Assembly: GCF_009901585.1 (NCBI RefSeq)
Contig: NZ_WXYO01000001.1
Location: 682,001-746,000, forward strand
DNA: 64,000 nt
Origin: Poritiphilus flavus
GTDB lineage: Bacteria; Bacteroidota; Bacteroidia; Flavobacteriales; Flavobacteriaceae
Reading direction: 5' to 3'
Position 1 is the stretch's first letter. Each line of letters begins with the position of its first letter. Below, in pieces: positions 25,384-33,497 of the stretch. The notes below the pieces were generated by a model, which did no database searches, was not told the DNA's origin, and saw only the letters and a program-made list of their open reading frames with translations. A program made the position numbers and the translations under genes.

Positions 25384-25767
25384 TCAGCTTTTTTGGAGAA
25401 ATTTTGAAAGGCCAAAAATTTCGAAAAACAGAAACAAAAAATAGGGGATAAAAAAATTAAAAACCTCCAGCTGAACATGAGCCGATTTTTTAAGGAAAAG
25501 CGGCAGCAAGAATACCACAGCCAGGACCATTTTCAGCAGTGTAAGTATGAGGAAAATCCTCAACATATTCTGAGGTTGAATCTCGCTGTAATACCTCAAT
25601 GCAGCATAGACCCCAAAAGCCATGGCCGCATTGAAGCAATAGATGGTCCAAAGCGGAAAATAAAGTTCCCCGCTGAAGAATTGGAAAAGGATATAGTAGT
25701 GAACGGCAAACAGTATCAGAGAAAACAAAACGAGACGCACTAAGAAAAAGCCGATATCTTTTATCAT
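25384..25767 (-). CDS. Four-helix membrane protein, AtpI-position
   Basis: 127 residues from the ATG at 25765-25767. A longer frame reaches 25833, but that start would overlap atpZ and adds a charged stretch, so MIKDIGFFLVR is preferred. Four membrane helices cover nearly the whole chain. The position between atpZ and atpB, and the fold, match AtpI-like proteins that help assemble the c ring or stabilise the enzyme, but sequence identity to AtpI is not evident. Confidence 0.75.
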   Translation of the reverse strand: MIKDIGFFLVRLVLFSLILFAVHYYILFQFFSGELYFPLWTIYCFNAAMAFGVYAALRYYSEIQPQNMLRIFLILTLLKMVLAVVFLLPLFLKKSAHVQLEVFNFFIPYFLFLFFEIFGLSKFLQKS

Positions 25768-25777
25768 TTCAATGCGA

Positions 25778-26011
25778 TCAGTTTTCAGAATTCTTAGAAA
25801 CCTGTTTGATAACAAAGTACATGGCCAGGCCAACGGAAGCCAGGGAACATATCACCGTATAGGCGCTATACTGATTCGGATAAGCCTCATCCAGTTTAAC
25901 ACCGGCATAGGTGCCCAGGCCGATAATCGCAATCATTTGAAATGCGATGCCGGAAAATCTGGCATATGAATTAAGCGGATTCTTTTTCTTAGGACGCTTT
26001 TGCTGGTTCAT
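25778..26011 (-). CDS. atpZ: AtpZ/AtpI family protein
   Basis: 77 residues: basic N-terminus (KRPKKKNP), then two membrane helices (about 20-39 and 46-66) with GLGTYAGVKLDE between them, the AtpZ pattern. Members are thought to act with AtpI in magnesium or cation transport for, or assembly of, F0F1. Its first 23 nt overlap the end of the bactofilin gene, and the four-helix gene follows after 10 nt. Confidence 0.88.
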   Translation of the reverse strand: MNQQKRPKKKNPLNSYARFSGIAFQMIAIIGLGTYAGVKLDEAYPNQYSAYTVICSLASVGLAMYFVIKQVSKNSEN

Positions 26012-26498
26012 TCGTACTGCTGGAGCTACTTCTTACGGAAGATTTATAACTTCCGGAGCCGGATGCGCTGCCGCTTGACGAAGTACTGCTACTTGCTGCC
26101 GCACTGCTGCTCGTGCTTGAGCTGCTGCTAAGACCGCCCTTCCCTTTCATGGTACAGGAAGCGTTAAAGGCCGCACCGGGTTCTACTGCTAATTTTGATA
26201 CTGATACGGTACCTTCTATTACCGCAGAAGCCTTGAGTGAAAGCAGATCGGAAACGAGCAATTCCCCGTTAAAACTTCCTTCGATATCCGCGTTTACACA
26301 TTCTACTTTTCCGTGAATATAGCCGTCTTTACCAATGACTACTTTTCCGGAAGTTTTTACATTACCATCCAGTTTACCATCGATCCTGAAGTCTGCTTCT
26401 GAGATAATATCTCCTTTGATCTTAGTGTTCTTTTCAATTCTGTTGGGTTGTCCTCCGATTTCGTTCATAGTTCTAGGTTTTTTGTTATCTGAAAACAT
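25989..26498 (-). CDS. Bactofilin
   Basis: 169 residues. The central domain (about 15-120) is a right-handed beta-helix of the bactofilin family (NRIEKNTKIKGDI, GKLDGNVKTSGKVVIG) that polymerises into nucleotide-free cytoskeletal filaments. The C-terminal ~50 residues are extremely Ser-rich with Ala and Gly and probably disordered. It follows sprE by 3 nt and its 3' end overlaps atpZ, linking cytoskeleton and motility genes to the ATP synthase operon. Confidence 0.93.
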   Translation of the reverse strand: MFSDNKKPRTMNEIGGQPNRIEKNTKIKGDIISEADFRIDGKLDGNVKTSGKVVIGKDGYIHGKVECVNADIEGSFNGELLVSDLLSLKASAVIEGTVSVSKLAVEPGAAFNASCTMKGKGGLSSSSSTSSSAAASSSTSSSGSASGSGSYKSSVRSSSSSTNEPAKAS

Positions 26499-26501
26499 TT
26501 G

Positions 26502-29060
26502 TTATGGTTTTGGGGTTAAAATTTGATTTTTGTATTCCTGTAAATTTTTATGAACCTGGATTGTTTTGTAGTTGGAAGATAAAATTACAAAATTCTCAAT
26601 ATCAATCCGGTAATCCTTGTTAATTTTTAGAAGCTCCACATAACCCAGGGCAAAGTCCTTGGATCGGAAGCCGTGTACCACCACGAATTGATCTTCCAGG
26701 TTATAGATGTCCTTAGACACTATATTCTTATACTTCAGGTCTTCTATGGACTCCTCCAAACGCTTTTTCAATCTAAGGGCCGCTTCGTTATCGCTTCGTT
26801 TGAACGGGAATACTACCTTCCAGTTTCCGGTACCCTGGGAACCTGTTTCCGGACTAAAATCCTTAGGTTCCAGTTTTGGTAATTGCTCTGCAACCATCTG
26901 CTGGGCTTTCTTGCCTTCGGGATTGTTAGGGTAATTCAGGGCTACGTAATTAAGGGCCTCCTTGAACTCTGTAAAGCCTTGCAGTCTTCCAATAGCATTG
27001 GCTTTAAGCATTTCGAACTTAGGCACCACAGGGTCTCCCGTAAAGTCGTTTATGTTCTTTTCTGCCCCGGTGATCACCCGTAAAAACTCCTGTTGTTGAT
27101 AGAGCTTAAAAAGTTGGGCATAGCGGGCATCCGGACTGTCTTCCGCATCCGTCAGTATGGCCTGAGGATTAAGGAGGATTTCCGCATAGCGGGAATTCGG
27201 ATGGTTCTGAATGATATTCTCTTTCATTGTTTCCGCAAGCGGGCTGGCAGAAGCTTCATAGATCTTGTATAGGTTGTATTTTGATGGAAGGATCAGTCGT
27301 TCTTCAGGATCCGATGCCAATACAGCCTCCAGCTTACCAGCGGCCAGCAGATCTTCCTTAAATTTTTCTTTATAGATGAGGCCCAACTGATAATTGGCGA
27401 AGTTCCTTTCCTTGCTCAGGCTGTCAATAACGGCCACATCTGTCGGTATCTGATCCAAGTAAAAAGCCACGGAGTATTTCTGCTCTTCAGTTAGCGGCCC
27501 GGTAGCGGTGCTGTCCGAGGCAGTGGTCAGGGCTCCGCTTTCTGAAGCCGGAAGTGTTCTGGTCTTGTTGCTCCATCGCCAGTCATCTTCCAATTCGCGT
27601 TCTCCCCAGCGATTTTTGAAGTCTGTGCGTCCGTAACCCAGGGTGGTAATATTGTAAAAATAGAATTTACCCTGGTTTTCCTTACCTCCTGCGGTTTGGG
27701 CGAAAGCAGCGAAGCCGGCAGCAGCCCTTTTCTCCTGCTCGGCCGCCTTTTCTTCTGCTTCCTGCTTAAGTTTTGCAATATAATCTTCAAAATAAGCCTC
27801 CTGTTCTGCCTTAGGCATGTTATAAAGGGTGATGACACTATCTGTATACTGAACCACCTCTTCGTAGGCGATAACGTCTTCCAGGTTATCCAGTTTCTTC
27901 TTTACCGCCCTGTACTTCTTGGTATTCTCAGGCAGATTGGTCAGCACGCTGTCATAATAGGCACCGGCATCCTTATACAGGTTCTCATCAAAATTGTATT
28001 CCGCCAGGTCTTCGTAGTTCAGTGCGTTAAGCTGCCTGATGTTCCTGGTGGCCCTAAGAGATTTGTTATAGTAGACCAACCCCAGACTATCCGATCCGGT
28101 TGCCATATGATATTCGGCAATTTCCCGGTAGATCTTATCCAGGAAAGGTCTGTTCTCCCGGTTCTCTTCCAGATCTGTGAGGTACTCCAGAAGGTACTCC
28201 CTGTTTTCGTCCGTGATTTTGGTATTTTGAATTTTCTGAATATGAGCATTGATCATATAAACCCTGGGGGATTTTCTATTCAGATCAATGATCTTGTCAA
28301 AGGCATAATTGGCACTGTCTTTATGGCCAAGTTGATTGTACAACTGCCCTATGATAAAATAGTATCTGCCTTTTTCCTCATTTTTTCTGGTGTAGGCCGA
28401 AGCGATCTTCAATTGCTGAATGGCTGTGTCCGGCGCGTTGAGGTTGATGTATGCCTGAGCCATCATAGCCCTGGCGTCTGCGTATTCCTGATCTTTCAGA
28501 TCTTCGTACTTCATCAAACGCTTGAGGTTCTTTATAGCCAATTCCTCATTTTCCAGTCGTATGTTGGTTTTCTCCCTCCAGATAGTCGCCTCATTTAGCT
28601 TGTTGCTTTCTACATATTTCTTCAGAACGTAGTTAAAAGCCTCCAGTGCAGGAATATAGCGTTGGTCAAAATAACGGGCTTTTCCCAACAACAGAAAGGC
28701 CTCATCTGTCTGCGGGTTTCGCTCTTCGTCTTTGATATCCATACCGTGCTTTTGTATGGCTTTGGTGGCCTTTTCTTCGGCTAATACGAAATTGGGATTG
28801 TTGTCTTCTGAATCCAGTTTGATCTCCTCGGTTACCTCCAGTCTTTCCACGGGCAAAACTTCCCAGTAGTTATCCTGATAGGAATCATTGAGTTCCTGCC
28901 TGCCCTGATCAAAAGCGATATTACCGTTATACAGCACATTGAACTTGGTGTTCAGTGCGTGCCAGTTACGGTTCATAAAAGCATCTTTTTTTGTAGAACA
29001 CCCGTTGAATATTAAGCCCCCACAAAAAAATAAAAGAAGAAAAGTGTAACGAAGTTTCAA
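26502..29060 (-). CDS. sprE: Type IX secretion/gliding TPR lipoprotein SprE (PorW)
   Basis: 852-residue lipoprotein with signal ending in FNGC (Cys21), then an array of TPR-like helical repeats over most of its length and a C-terminal alpha/beta domain (about 760-852). The N-terminus after the lipid Cys (NRNWHALNTKFNVLYNGN) is the hallmark of SprE/PorW, a component of the type IX secretion system needed for gliding and adhesin export. It starts a tight cluster with bactofilin. No T9SS core genes (gldKLMN, sprA) are in the window. Confidence 0.92.
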   Translation of the reverse strand: MKLRYTFLLLFFCGGLIFNGCSTKKDAFMNRNWHALNTKFNVLYNGNIAFDQGRQELNDSYQDNYWEVLPVERLEVTEEIKLDSEDNNPNFVLAEEKATKAIQKHGMDIKDEERNPQTDEAFLLLGKARYFDQRYIPALEAFNYVLKKYVESNKLNEATIWREKTNIRLENEELAIKNLKRLMKYEDLKDQEYADARAMMAQAYINLNAPDTAIQQLKIASAYTRKNEEKGRYYFIIGQLYNQLGHKDSANYAFDKIIDLNRKSPRVYMINAHIQKIQNTKITDENREYLLEYLTDLEENRENRPFLDKIYREIAEYHMATGSDSLGLVYYNKSLRATRNIRQLNALNYEDLAEYNFDENLYKDAGAYYDSVLTNLPENTKKYRAVKKKLDNLEDVIAYEEVVQYTDSVITLYNMPKAEQEAYFEDYIAKLKQEAEEKAAEQEKRAAAGFAAFAQTAGGKENQGKFYFYNITTLGYGRTDFKNRWGERELEDDWRWSNKTRTLPASESGALTTASDSTATGPLTEEQKYSVAFYLDQIPTDVAVIDSLSKERNFANYQLGLIYKEKFKEDLLAAGKLEAVLASDPEERLILPSKYNLYKIYEASASPLAETMKENIIQNHPNSRYAEILLNPQAILTDAEDSPDARYAQLFKLYQQQEFLRVITGAEKNINDFTGDPVVPKFEMLKANAIGRLQGFTEFKEALNYVALNYPNNPEGKKAQQMVAEQLPKLEPKDFSPETGSQGTGNWKVVFPFKRSDNEAALRLKKRLEESIEDLKYKNIVSKDIYNLEDQFVVVHGFRSKDFALGYVELLKINKDYRIDIENFVILSSNYKTIQVHKNLQEYKNQILTPKP

Positions 29061-29124
29061 AATTAGCGGTGTTCGTTCGTATTCTTAAACTTAAAAAGAA
29101 CGGGATTATTATACCATTGATCGG

Positions 29125-29132
29125 CAAAATTA
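29125..29132 (-). promoter_or_regulatory. Promoter -7 element for sprE
   Basis: On the minus strand TAATTTTG, a perfect TAnnTTTG match, 64 nt upstream of the start codon. No convincing -33 box. Confidence 0.4.
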
Positions 29133-29172
29133 TCTTAATCTTCAGAAGGAGTAAGAAATCCGCTTTTTTAGC

Positions 29173-30186
29173 CTACCAGGCTGTGAGATTCTGACTGTAG
29201 TCTGCCGTACCCCTGTTGTATTTACTCTTGTAGGCCACGGGAGAAAGCCCAACGTATTTTTTGAATACGGTCCGGAAGGCTTTTTGGTCTGAATATCCCA
29301 CACCGGACATTACCTCCGCGACGTTATCCTGGGTAGATTCCAGGCTGCGTTTGGCAGCCTCAACCTTCACTCTCTGAATGTATTCCAGGGGGGTGTTCTG
29401 AGTTGCTTTTTTAAATCTTCTCACAAAGTTACGTCTGCTGACAGCATAGCGGTCCGCCAGCCGCTCAACAGAGATCTTTTTAGAAACGTTCCCCTCTATA
29501 TAGTCCTGTGCCTGGCGGATGGTTTCATCACTGTGGTCTTTTTGCCCCTGAAATATGGCAAACTGGTTCTGATCCACCCGATCTATTTCAATCTCAAAAA
29601 ACTTGGACAGATAGATTGCCGGTTCCCTGCCACAGTATTTTTCTACCAGGTGCAACATCAGGTTCAGAAAAGAGTAGGCTCCTCCGCTGGTGTATATACC
29701 ATCCTCGTCCGTAACCACCTTATTGGAAACCAGGCCCACTTCAGGATAGAGTTGCCGAAACAGATCCATTGCCGCCCAGTGGGTGGCGCATTGCTTTCCG
29801 TCTACCAAGCCGGTCTTGGCCAAAACAAAGGCGCCAAGACACATGCTTGCCACTTCCGCGTTGTGGACATTGCGTTGCCTTAGGATCCAGGGAACGAAAT
29901 CCTCGTTCTCCTTGAGATCTTCCAGAAGATGGTCCGGCCTTACGGCCGGTATCAGAATGAGATCCGTTCTCTCCACCTCATCAATGGTGCTGTCACAATG
30001 GATAGAAAAAGCCCCGTCGTACAGGACCGAATCCTTTTCCAATCCCACCAGGTGTATATCAAAAAAAGGAGCCTTACCATTATAATCCTTAAGGAATTGA
30101 TTGGCTGCCGAAAAGACCTTGTGAGGCCCGACCACATTACTCAAGATCGCATTCTTCTTAGGAACCAATATGCTTACGTGTTTCAT
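29173..30186 (-). CDS. GlxA-type AraC transcriptional regulator
   Basis: 337 residues. The N-terminal domain (about 1-190) has the DJ-1/PfpI glutamine-amidotransferase fold with the nucleophile-elbow segment ASMCLGAFVLAKTG; the Cys is in the usual place but the domain serves as a sensor in GlxA proteins. The C-terminus (about 225-325) carries two AraC helix-turn-helix motifs, including VAEVMSGVGYSDQKAFRTVFKKYVG. It is divergent from six small-protein genes that it may control. Confidence 0.93.
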   Translation of the reverse strand: MKHVSILVPKKNAILSNVVGPHKVFSAANQFLKDYNGKAPFFDIHLVGLEKDSVLYDGAFSIHCDSTIDEVERTDLILIPAVRPDHLLEDLKENEDFVPWILRQRNVHNAEVASMCLGAFVLAKTGLVDGKQCATHWAAMDLFRQLYPEVGLVSNKVVTDEDGIYTSGGAYSFLNLMLHLVEKYCGREPAIYLSKFFEIEIDRVDQNQFAIFQGQKDHSDETIRQAQDYIEGNVSKKISVERLADRYAVSRRNFVRRFKKATQNTPLEYIQRVKVEAAKRSLESTQDNVAEVMSGVGYSDQKAFRTVFKKYVGLSPVAYKSKYNRGTADYSQNLTAW

Positions 30187-30202
30187 AACCTTCCGTTTCT
30201 TT

Positions 30203-30234
30203 CAAAAATACAAGAAGCTCCTGGCACAATCAAC
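30203..30234 (-). promoter_or_regulatory. Promoter of the AraC-family gene
   Basis: On the minus strand the -7 element is TATTTTTG (30203-30210), with TTG about 20 nt upstream (30231-30233). Leader of about 10 nt. Confidence 0.5.
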
Positions 30235-30281
30235 CCCTTTAAGTGTCTTATTTGACCATTTTAAAGCCTATGTTCATTTTG

Positions 30282-30289
30282 TAGATTTG
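30282..30289 (+). promoter_or_regulatory. Promoter -7 element for the small-protein operon
   Basis: TAGATTTG, a perfect TAnnTTTG match, 22 nt before the ATG of the first gene. It lies 72 nt from the AraC promoter, leaving room for a shared operator between them. Confidence 0.5.
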
Positions 30290-30311
30290 ATCAAAAGAGC
30301 CGTTAGTCACA

Positions 30312-30626
30312 ATGGAATTGAAAAGATTCGAATCCCTTAGAAATAAATTTTGCGAGCGCTATGAAGGGGTGACTCATGGTAAGATGATGAGCTCTCCTGC
30401 CATACATTATAAGGGAAAGGTATTTGCTTTTTTTTCCAGGAAAAAGAAAATGGTCTTTAAGCTGGGTGAAGTAGACCATCAGCTAAATCAGTTGGCAGAT
30501 CTAAAGGTTTTCAGTCCATTTAAAAATAAAAAGCCCTTAACGGGTTGGTATGAATCTGACTATAAGGACCATAAATCCTGGGAAACCCTGGCTTTGCAAG
30601 CTCTGGAACATTTAAAAGGAAAGTAG
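30312..30626 (+). CDS. Small cytosolic protein, TfoX/YjbR-like
   Basis: 104 residues. The pattern GVTHGKMMSSPAIHYKGKVFAFF followed by MVFKLG and a final Trp-rich segment resembles TfoX-N/YjbR-type small domains, split here over residues about 19-55. Function unknown. It is first in a plus-strand operon of six; the next ATG follows its stop directly. The fold assignment is tentative. Confidence 0.7.
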   Translation: MELKRFESLRNKFCERYEGVTHGKMMSSPAIHYKGKVFAFFSRKKKMVFKLGEVDHQLNQLADLKVFSPFKNKKPLTGWYESDYKDHKSWETLALQALEHLKGK

Positions 30627-30953
30627 ATGGGCGAGAAAGGAGCTAAAATGACAAGAGAAGCCTCCCAGGTTGCCGAAGAACTGGTAAAAGGACTGGGTGG
30701 GATTGAGGGTATCTCATCAAAAAAAATGTTTGGAGGTTACGGCATATTCTGTCAGAAAAAAATGTTCGCGATGGTCAATGGAGCTGGCGAGTGTTACTTA
30801 AAACTGAATGAGGACAATAAAGCGGATTTTGATGCTTACCAGGCTCCAAAACACAACAGAATGCCCTATGCACTTGTCCCTAAAGAGGTTTTTGAAAACA
30901 AGGAATTATTATTGACCTGGGCCAATAAAGCCATAGCGCCTCCATTAAACTGA
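30627..30953 (+). CDS. TfoX N-terminal domain protein
   Basis: 108 residues consisting of one TfoX-N domain (KKMFGGYGIFCQKKMFAMV). In enteric and pasteurellal bacteria full-length TfoX/Sxy activates competence, but the single-domain versions in Bacteroidota have no proven role. Its start is immediately adjacent to the upstream stop codon. No DNA-binding motif is apparent. Confidence 0.88.
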   Translation: MGEKGAKMTREASQVAEELVKGLGGIEGISSKKMFGGYGIFCQKKMFAMVNGAGECYLKLNEDNKADFDAYQAPKHNRMPYALVPKEVFENKELLLTWANKAIAPPLN

Positions 30954-30958
30954 ACAAA

Positions 30959-31249
30959 ATGGTCCATATCCTGATCCCATATGAAGTAAGAGCTGAAGAA
31001 GTGGAAAATGCGAAGTCGATAATCACTGCTTTCGTCAAGGCGATTCAGGAAAATGAACCGGAAACCTTGTTCTATAAGTCATTTCAGCTTCTGGAAGACC
31101 CTACAAGATTCGTCCATGTAATGATCTTCAAAAATGAAGAGGCCAGGGAAAGACACAGTAGCTCTGCGTACTGCCGGGAATTCGCTCATAAACTGTATGC
31201 CATGTGCAAAGAAAGACCTGAACCGCAGTTCTATGCAGAGGTACATTAA
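30959..31249 (+). CDS. Antibiotic biosynthesis monooxygenase (ABM) domain protein
   Basis: 96 residues with a dimeric alpha+beta-barrel fold of the quinol monooxygenase/ABM type (KSFQLLEDPTRFVHVMIF, then the helix EARERHSSSAYC). Probably a small oxidase or binding protein; the substrate is unknown. Five nt after the TfoX-domain gene. Confidence 0.85.
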   Translation: MVHILIPYEVRAEEVENAKSIITAFVKAIQENEPETLFYKSFQLLEDPTRFVHVMIFKNEEARERHSSSAYCREFAHKLYAMCKERPEPQFYAEVH

Positions 31250-31284
31250 TCATTATATCCATATTAAACTAATCAGTTAAAAAA

Positions 31285-31647
31285 ATGAATAAGAATCCGG
31301 AAGTGAATAAATTCCTGCAGGAACGACAGCACCCTTTAGAAAAAGAAATTCAAAAAGTTCGGGAGATCATACTGGCCTCAGACGACAGGATTGAAGAGGC
31401 CATAAAATGGAAAAGCCCCACTTTTATGTACAAAGGAAATATCGCCTCCTTCTTTATGAACGCCAAGAAATTCGTCAGCCTAATGTTTCACAAGGGCGCG
31501 CTTATCAAAGATCCTTTAAAGCTACTGGAGGGTGATGGCAAGGAGGCCAGGGTAGCCAGGTTTGAGAATATGGAAGATATCAAATCCAAACAAAAGGCAC
31601 TGGAGGCCGTAATTAAGGAATGGATAGCCATGAAAGATGCCTCTTAA
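31285..31647 (+). CDS. DUF1801 domain protein
   Basis: 120-residue YdhG/YjbR-fold protein; the segments EEAIKWKSPTFMYKGNIASF and KKFVSLMFHKGA are the DUF1801 signature. Function unknown; such proteins often lie near regulators and small oxidoreductases. Third-from-last in the operon. Confidence 0.88.
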   Translation: MNKNPEVNKFLQERQHPLEKEIQKVREIILASDDRIEEAIKWKSPTFMYKGNIASFFMNAKKFVSLMFHKGALIKDPLKLLEGDGKEARVARFENMEDIKSKQKALEAVIKEWIAMKDAS

Positions 31648-31662
31648 AAAAGTATAAATACT

Positions 31663-32322
31663 ATGATCACCGAGAATTATTCCCAATTTTTCAAGGCACT
31701 GGCCAAAAACAATCACAAAAGCTGGTTTCACGAGAACAAGAAGAAATATGAGCAGGAGGTCAAAGCTCCATTTCTTCAGCTTCTTGAGGCCCTGATCCCC
31801 GTTTTAAGGGACTGGGATGATCGCATTCTCCCGGATCCCAAAAAGGCGCTTTTCCGCATCAACAGGGATGTGCGTTTCTCTAAGGATAAATCGCCCTACA
31901 ACCTGATCATGAAGGCCGGCTTTTCTCCCAACGGCAAGAAATCCGTTTTCCCCGGTTACTATCTGGGGATAGATGCGGATAGTATTCACGTTGGGGGTGG
32001 ACTTTTTATGCTACAGCCAGCAGATCTTAAGAAAGTCCGGGCGGAAATCGCCGAAAACTCAGATCGTTTCCTGCAGATTGTGGAGGCCACTTCCTTCAAA
32101 GAACGACTGGGAGACCTGTTGGGTGAGAACTCCAAGAGGCTGGACAAGGATCTGATGCCTGCCGCGGAGAAGAACCCGCTTATTTACAAAAAGCAATTCT
32201 ATGCTATGGCCAGCTTACCACTGGAGGCTCATTACGGTTCCGAGAAGCTGCCAGAGATAATATTGAGCCATTTCAGGGAAATAAAGCCACTGAACGACTT
32301 TTTGAATAACGCCCTTATATAA
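31663..32322 (+). CDS. DUF2461 domain protein
   Basis: 219 residues covering a complete DUF2461 (TIGR02453) domain, with FFKALAKNNHKSWFHENKK near the N-terminus and FRINRDVRFSKDKSPYN in the middle. Cytosolic, function unknown. It is 15 nt after the DUF1801 gene. Confidence 0.9.
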   Translation: MITENYSQFFKALAKNNHKSWFHENKKKYEQEVKAPFLQLLEALIPVLRDWDDRILPDPKKALFRINRDVRFSKDKSPYNLIMKAGFSPNGKKSVFPGYYLGIDADSIHVGGGLFMLQPADLKKVRAEIAENSDRFLQIVEATSFKERLGDLLGENSKRLDKDLMPAAEKNPLIYKKQFYAMASLPLEAHYGSEKLPEIILSHFREIKPLNDFLNNALI

Positions 32323-32351
32323 AGACATATTAATCATTAAACAACGCAGTT

Positions 32352-32726
32352 ATGAGCACACAGGAAGTTGCCGATAAATTGGTCGGCTATTGCAGAATGG
32401 GACAATTCACCGATGCGATCAATACGCTCTATGACGAAAACATCGTGAGTATTGAACCGGACGGAGCCCCGATGAAGGAAGTAAGGGGCCTGGAAGAAGT
32501 AAGGCAAAAAACGGAGCACTTTAACAGTATGGTTGAAGAAGTCCACGGGATGACGGTCTCGGACCCCCTGGTGGCTGATAAGTTCATCTCCATTGCCATG
32601 GAAATGGATGTGACCTTTAAAGGAGCTCCCAGAACCAAAATGTCAGAGATTTGCCTTTACAAGGTAGACAACGGTAAAATTGTATGGGAGGAATTCTTCT
32701 TTACGCCCATGAATCCTGAGGGATAA
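32352..32726 (+). CDS. SnoaL-like/NTF2-fold protein
   Basis: 124-residue NTF2-fold protein (YDENIVSIEPDGAP, then GLEEVRQKTEHF). Members include isomerases, hydrolases and non-enzymatic binders; the active site is not identifiable here. Last gene of the six-gene operon, followed by a strong nested terminator. Confidence 0.85.
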   Translation: MSTQEVADKLVGYCRMGQFTDAINTLYDENIVSIEPDGAPMKEVRGLEEVRQKTEHFNSMVEEVHGMTVSDPLVADKFISIAMEMDVTFKGAPRTKMSEICLYKVDNGKIVWEEFFFTPMNPEG

Positions 32727-32736
32727 TCATAGAATG

Positions 32737-32790
32737 GGTCTGACGCGTTAGTCACCGGTCAGACCGGAGAATTCCGCGTCAGACCTTTCT
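32737..32790. terminator. Nested bidirectional terminator between convergent genes
   Basis: Outer perfect 11-bp stem GGTCTGACGCG / CGCGTCAGACC (32737-32747 and 32775-32785) enclosing an inner perfect 6-bp hairpin CCGGTC-A-GACCGG (32755-32767). A short T tract follows on the plus side. It lies between the NTF2-fold gene and the convergent ABC ATPase stop. Confidence 0.75.
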
Positions 32791-33484
32791 ACCCGCCGAA
32801 AAAGCTTTCCAGTTCTTTTAGGGTTTCGGCCGAGGTCTGAATATCTCTTACCACCTCACCTTTATGTAGCACTACAATGCGCTCGCAAACCTCAGTGACA
32901 TGAATAAGGTCGTGGCTGGAAACCAAGACCGTAACCTCGCGCTTTTGCGAAAGTTCTTTGATGATGCCTTTGAGCCTGATCTGCGTGGTTGGGTCAAGAT
33001 TGGCAAAGGGTTCATCCAAGACAACCACTTCCGGATTGCCAATGAAGGACGCGACAATACCGGCCTTTTTCTGGTTTCCTTTGGAAAGGTCTCTCAAATA
33101 CTTTTTCTGCCCCAGGATCTCCCCGTGAAAAAAGTCCTCAAAATTAGACAAAAGGGCATCCACATCCGCCTTGTTCTGACCTCTTAATTCACCCACAAAG
33201 TAGAAATACTCTTCGGGTGTGAGGTATCCGATAAGGAAAGACTCATCTATAAATGCCGAGGTGAAAGGTTTCCAGGATTCGCTGGTATTCACCTGCACCT
33301 CGTTATTGACAATCTTACCTGTTGTAGGTTGGATCAGATCCAGGAGCAGGCTGAAAAAAGTGGTCTTTCCGGCCCCATTGTTCCCAACCAACCCAAAACT
33401 TTGCCCTTTCGGGATCTCGAGATTTTCTATGTTCAGGACGGTCTGACTTCCGTAAGTCTTTGTCAGGTTCTGAGAGCTTATCAT
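32789..33484 (-). CDS. ABC transporter ATP-binding protein
   Basis: 231-residue ABC ATPase. Walker A GNNGAGKT (34-41), signature LSKGNQKK (a variant of LSGGQ), Walker B VVVLDEPFANLDP and the switch His in SSHD are present. It starts 13 nt after the membrane-protein stop upstream, forming a two-gene exporter of the type with large permease subunits. The substrate is unknown. Confidence 0.95.
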   Translation of the reverse strand: MISSQNLTKTYGSQTVLNIENLEIPKGQSFGLVGNNGAGKTTFFSLLLDLIQPTTGKIVNNEVQVNTSESWKPFTSAFIDESFLIGYLTPEEYFYFVGELRGQNKADVDALLSNFEDFFHGEILGQKKYLRDLSKGNQKKAGIVASFIGNPEVVVLDEPFANLDPTTQIRLKGIIKELSQKREVTVLVSSHDLIHVTEVCERIVVLHKGEVVRDIQTSAETLKELESFFGG

Positions 33485-33497
33485 AGCAATGGTATTA

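Noticed and set aside
27696-28598. 300-codon open frame on the plus strand inside sprE
   Set aside because: Antisense shadow of the SprE-like gene. The hydrophobic translation follows from the reverse complement of its Leu/Lys/Glu-rich codons.
30627-30953. TfoX-domain protein as proof of natural competence together with dprA
   Set aside because: Only the N-terminal domain is present, no DNA-binding region is visible and no other competence genes are in the window.
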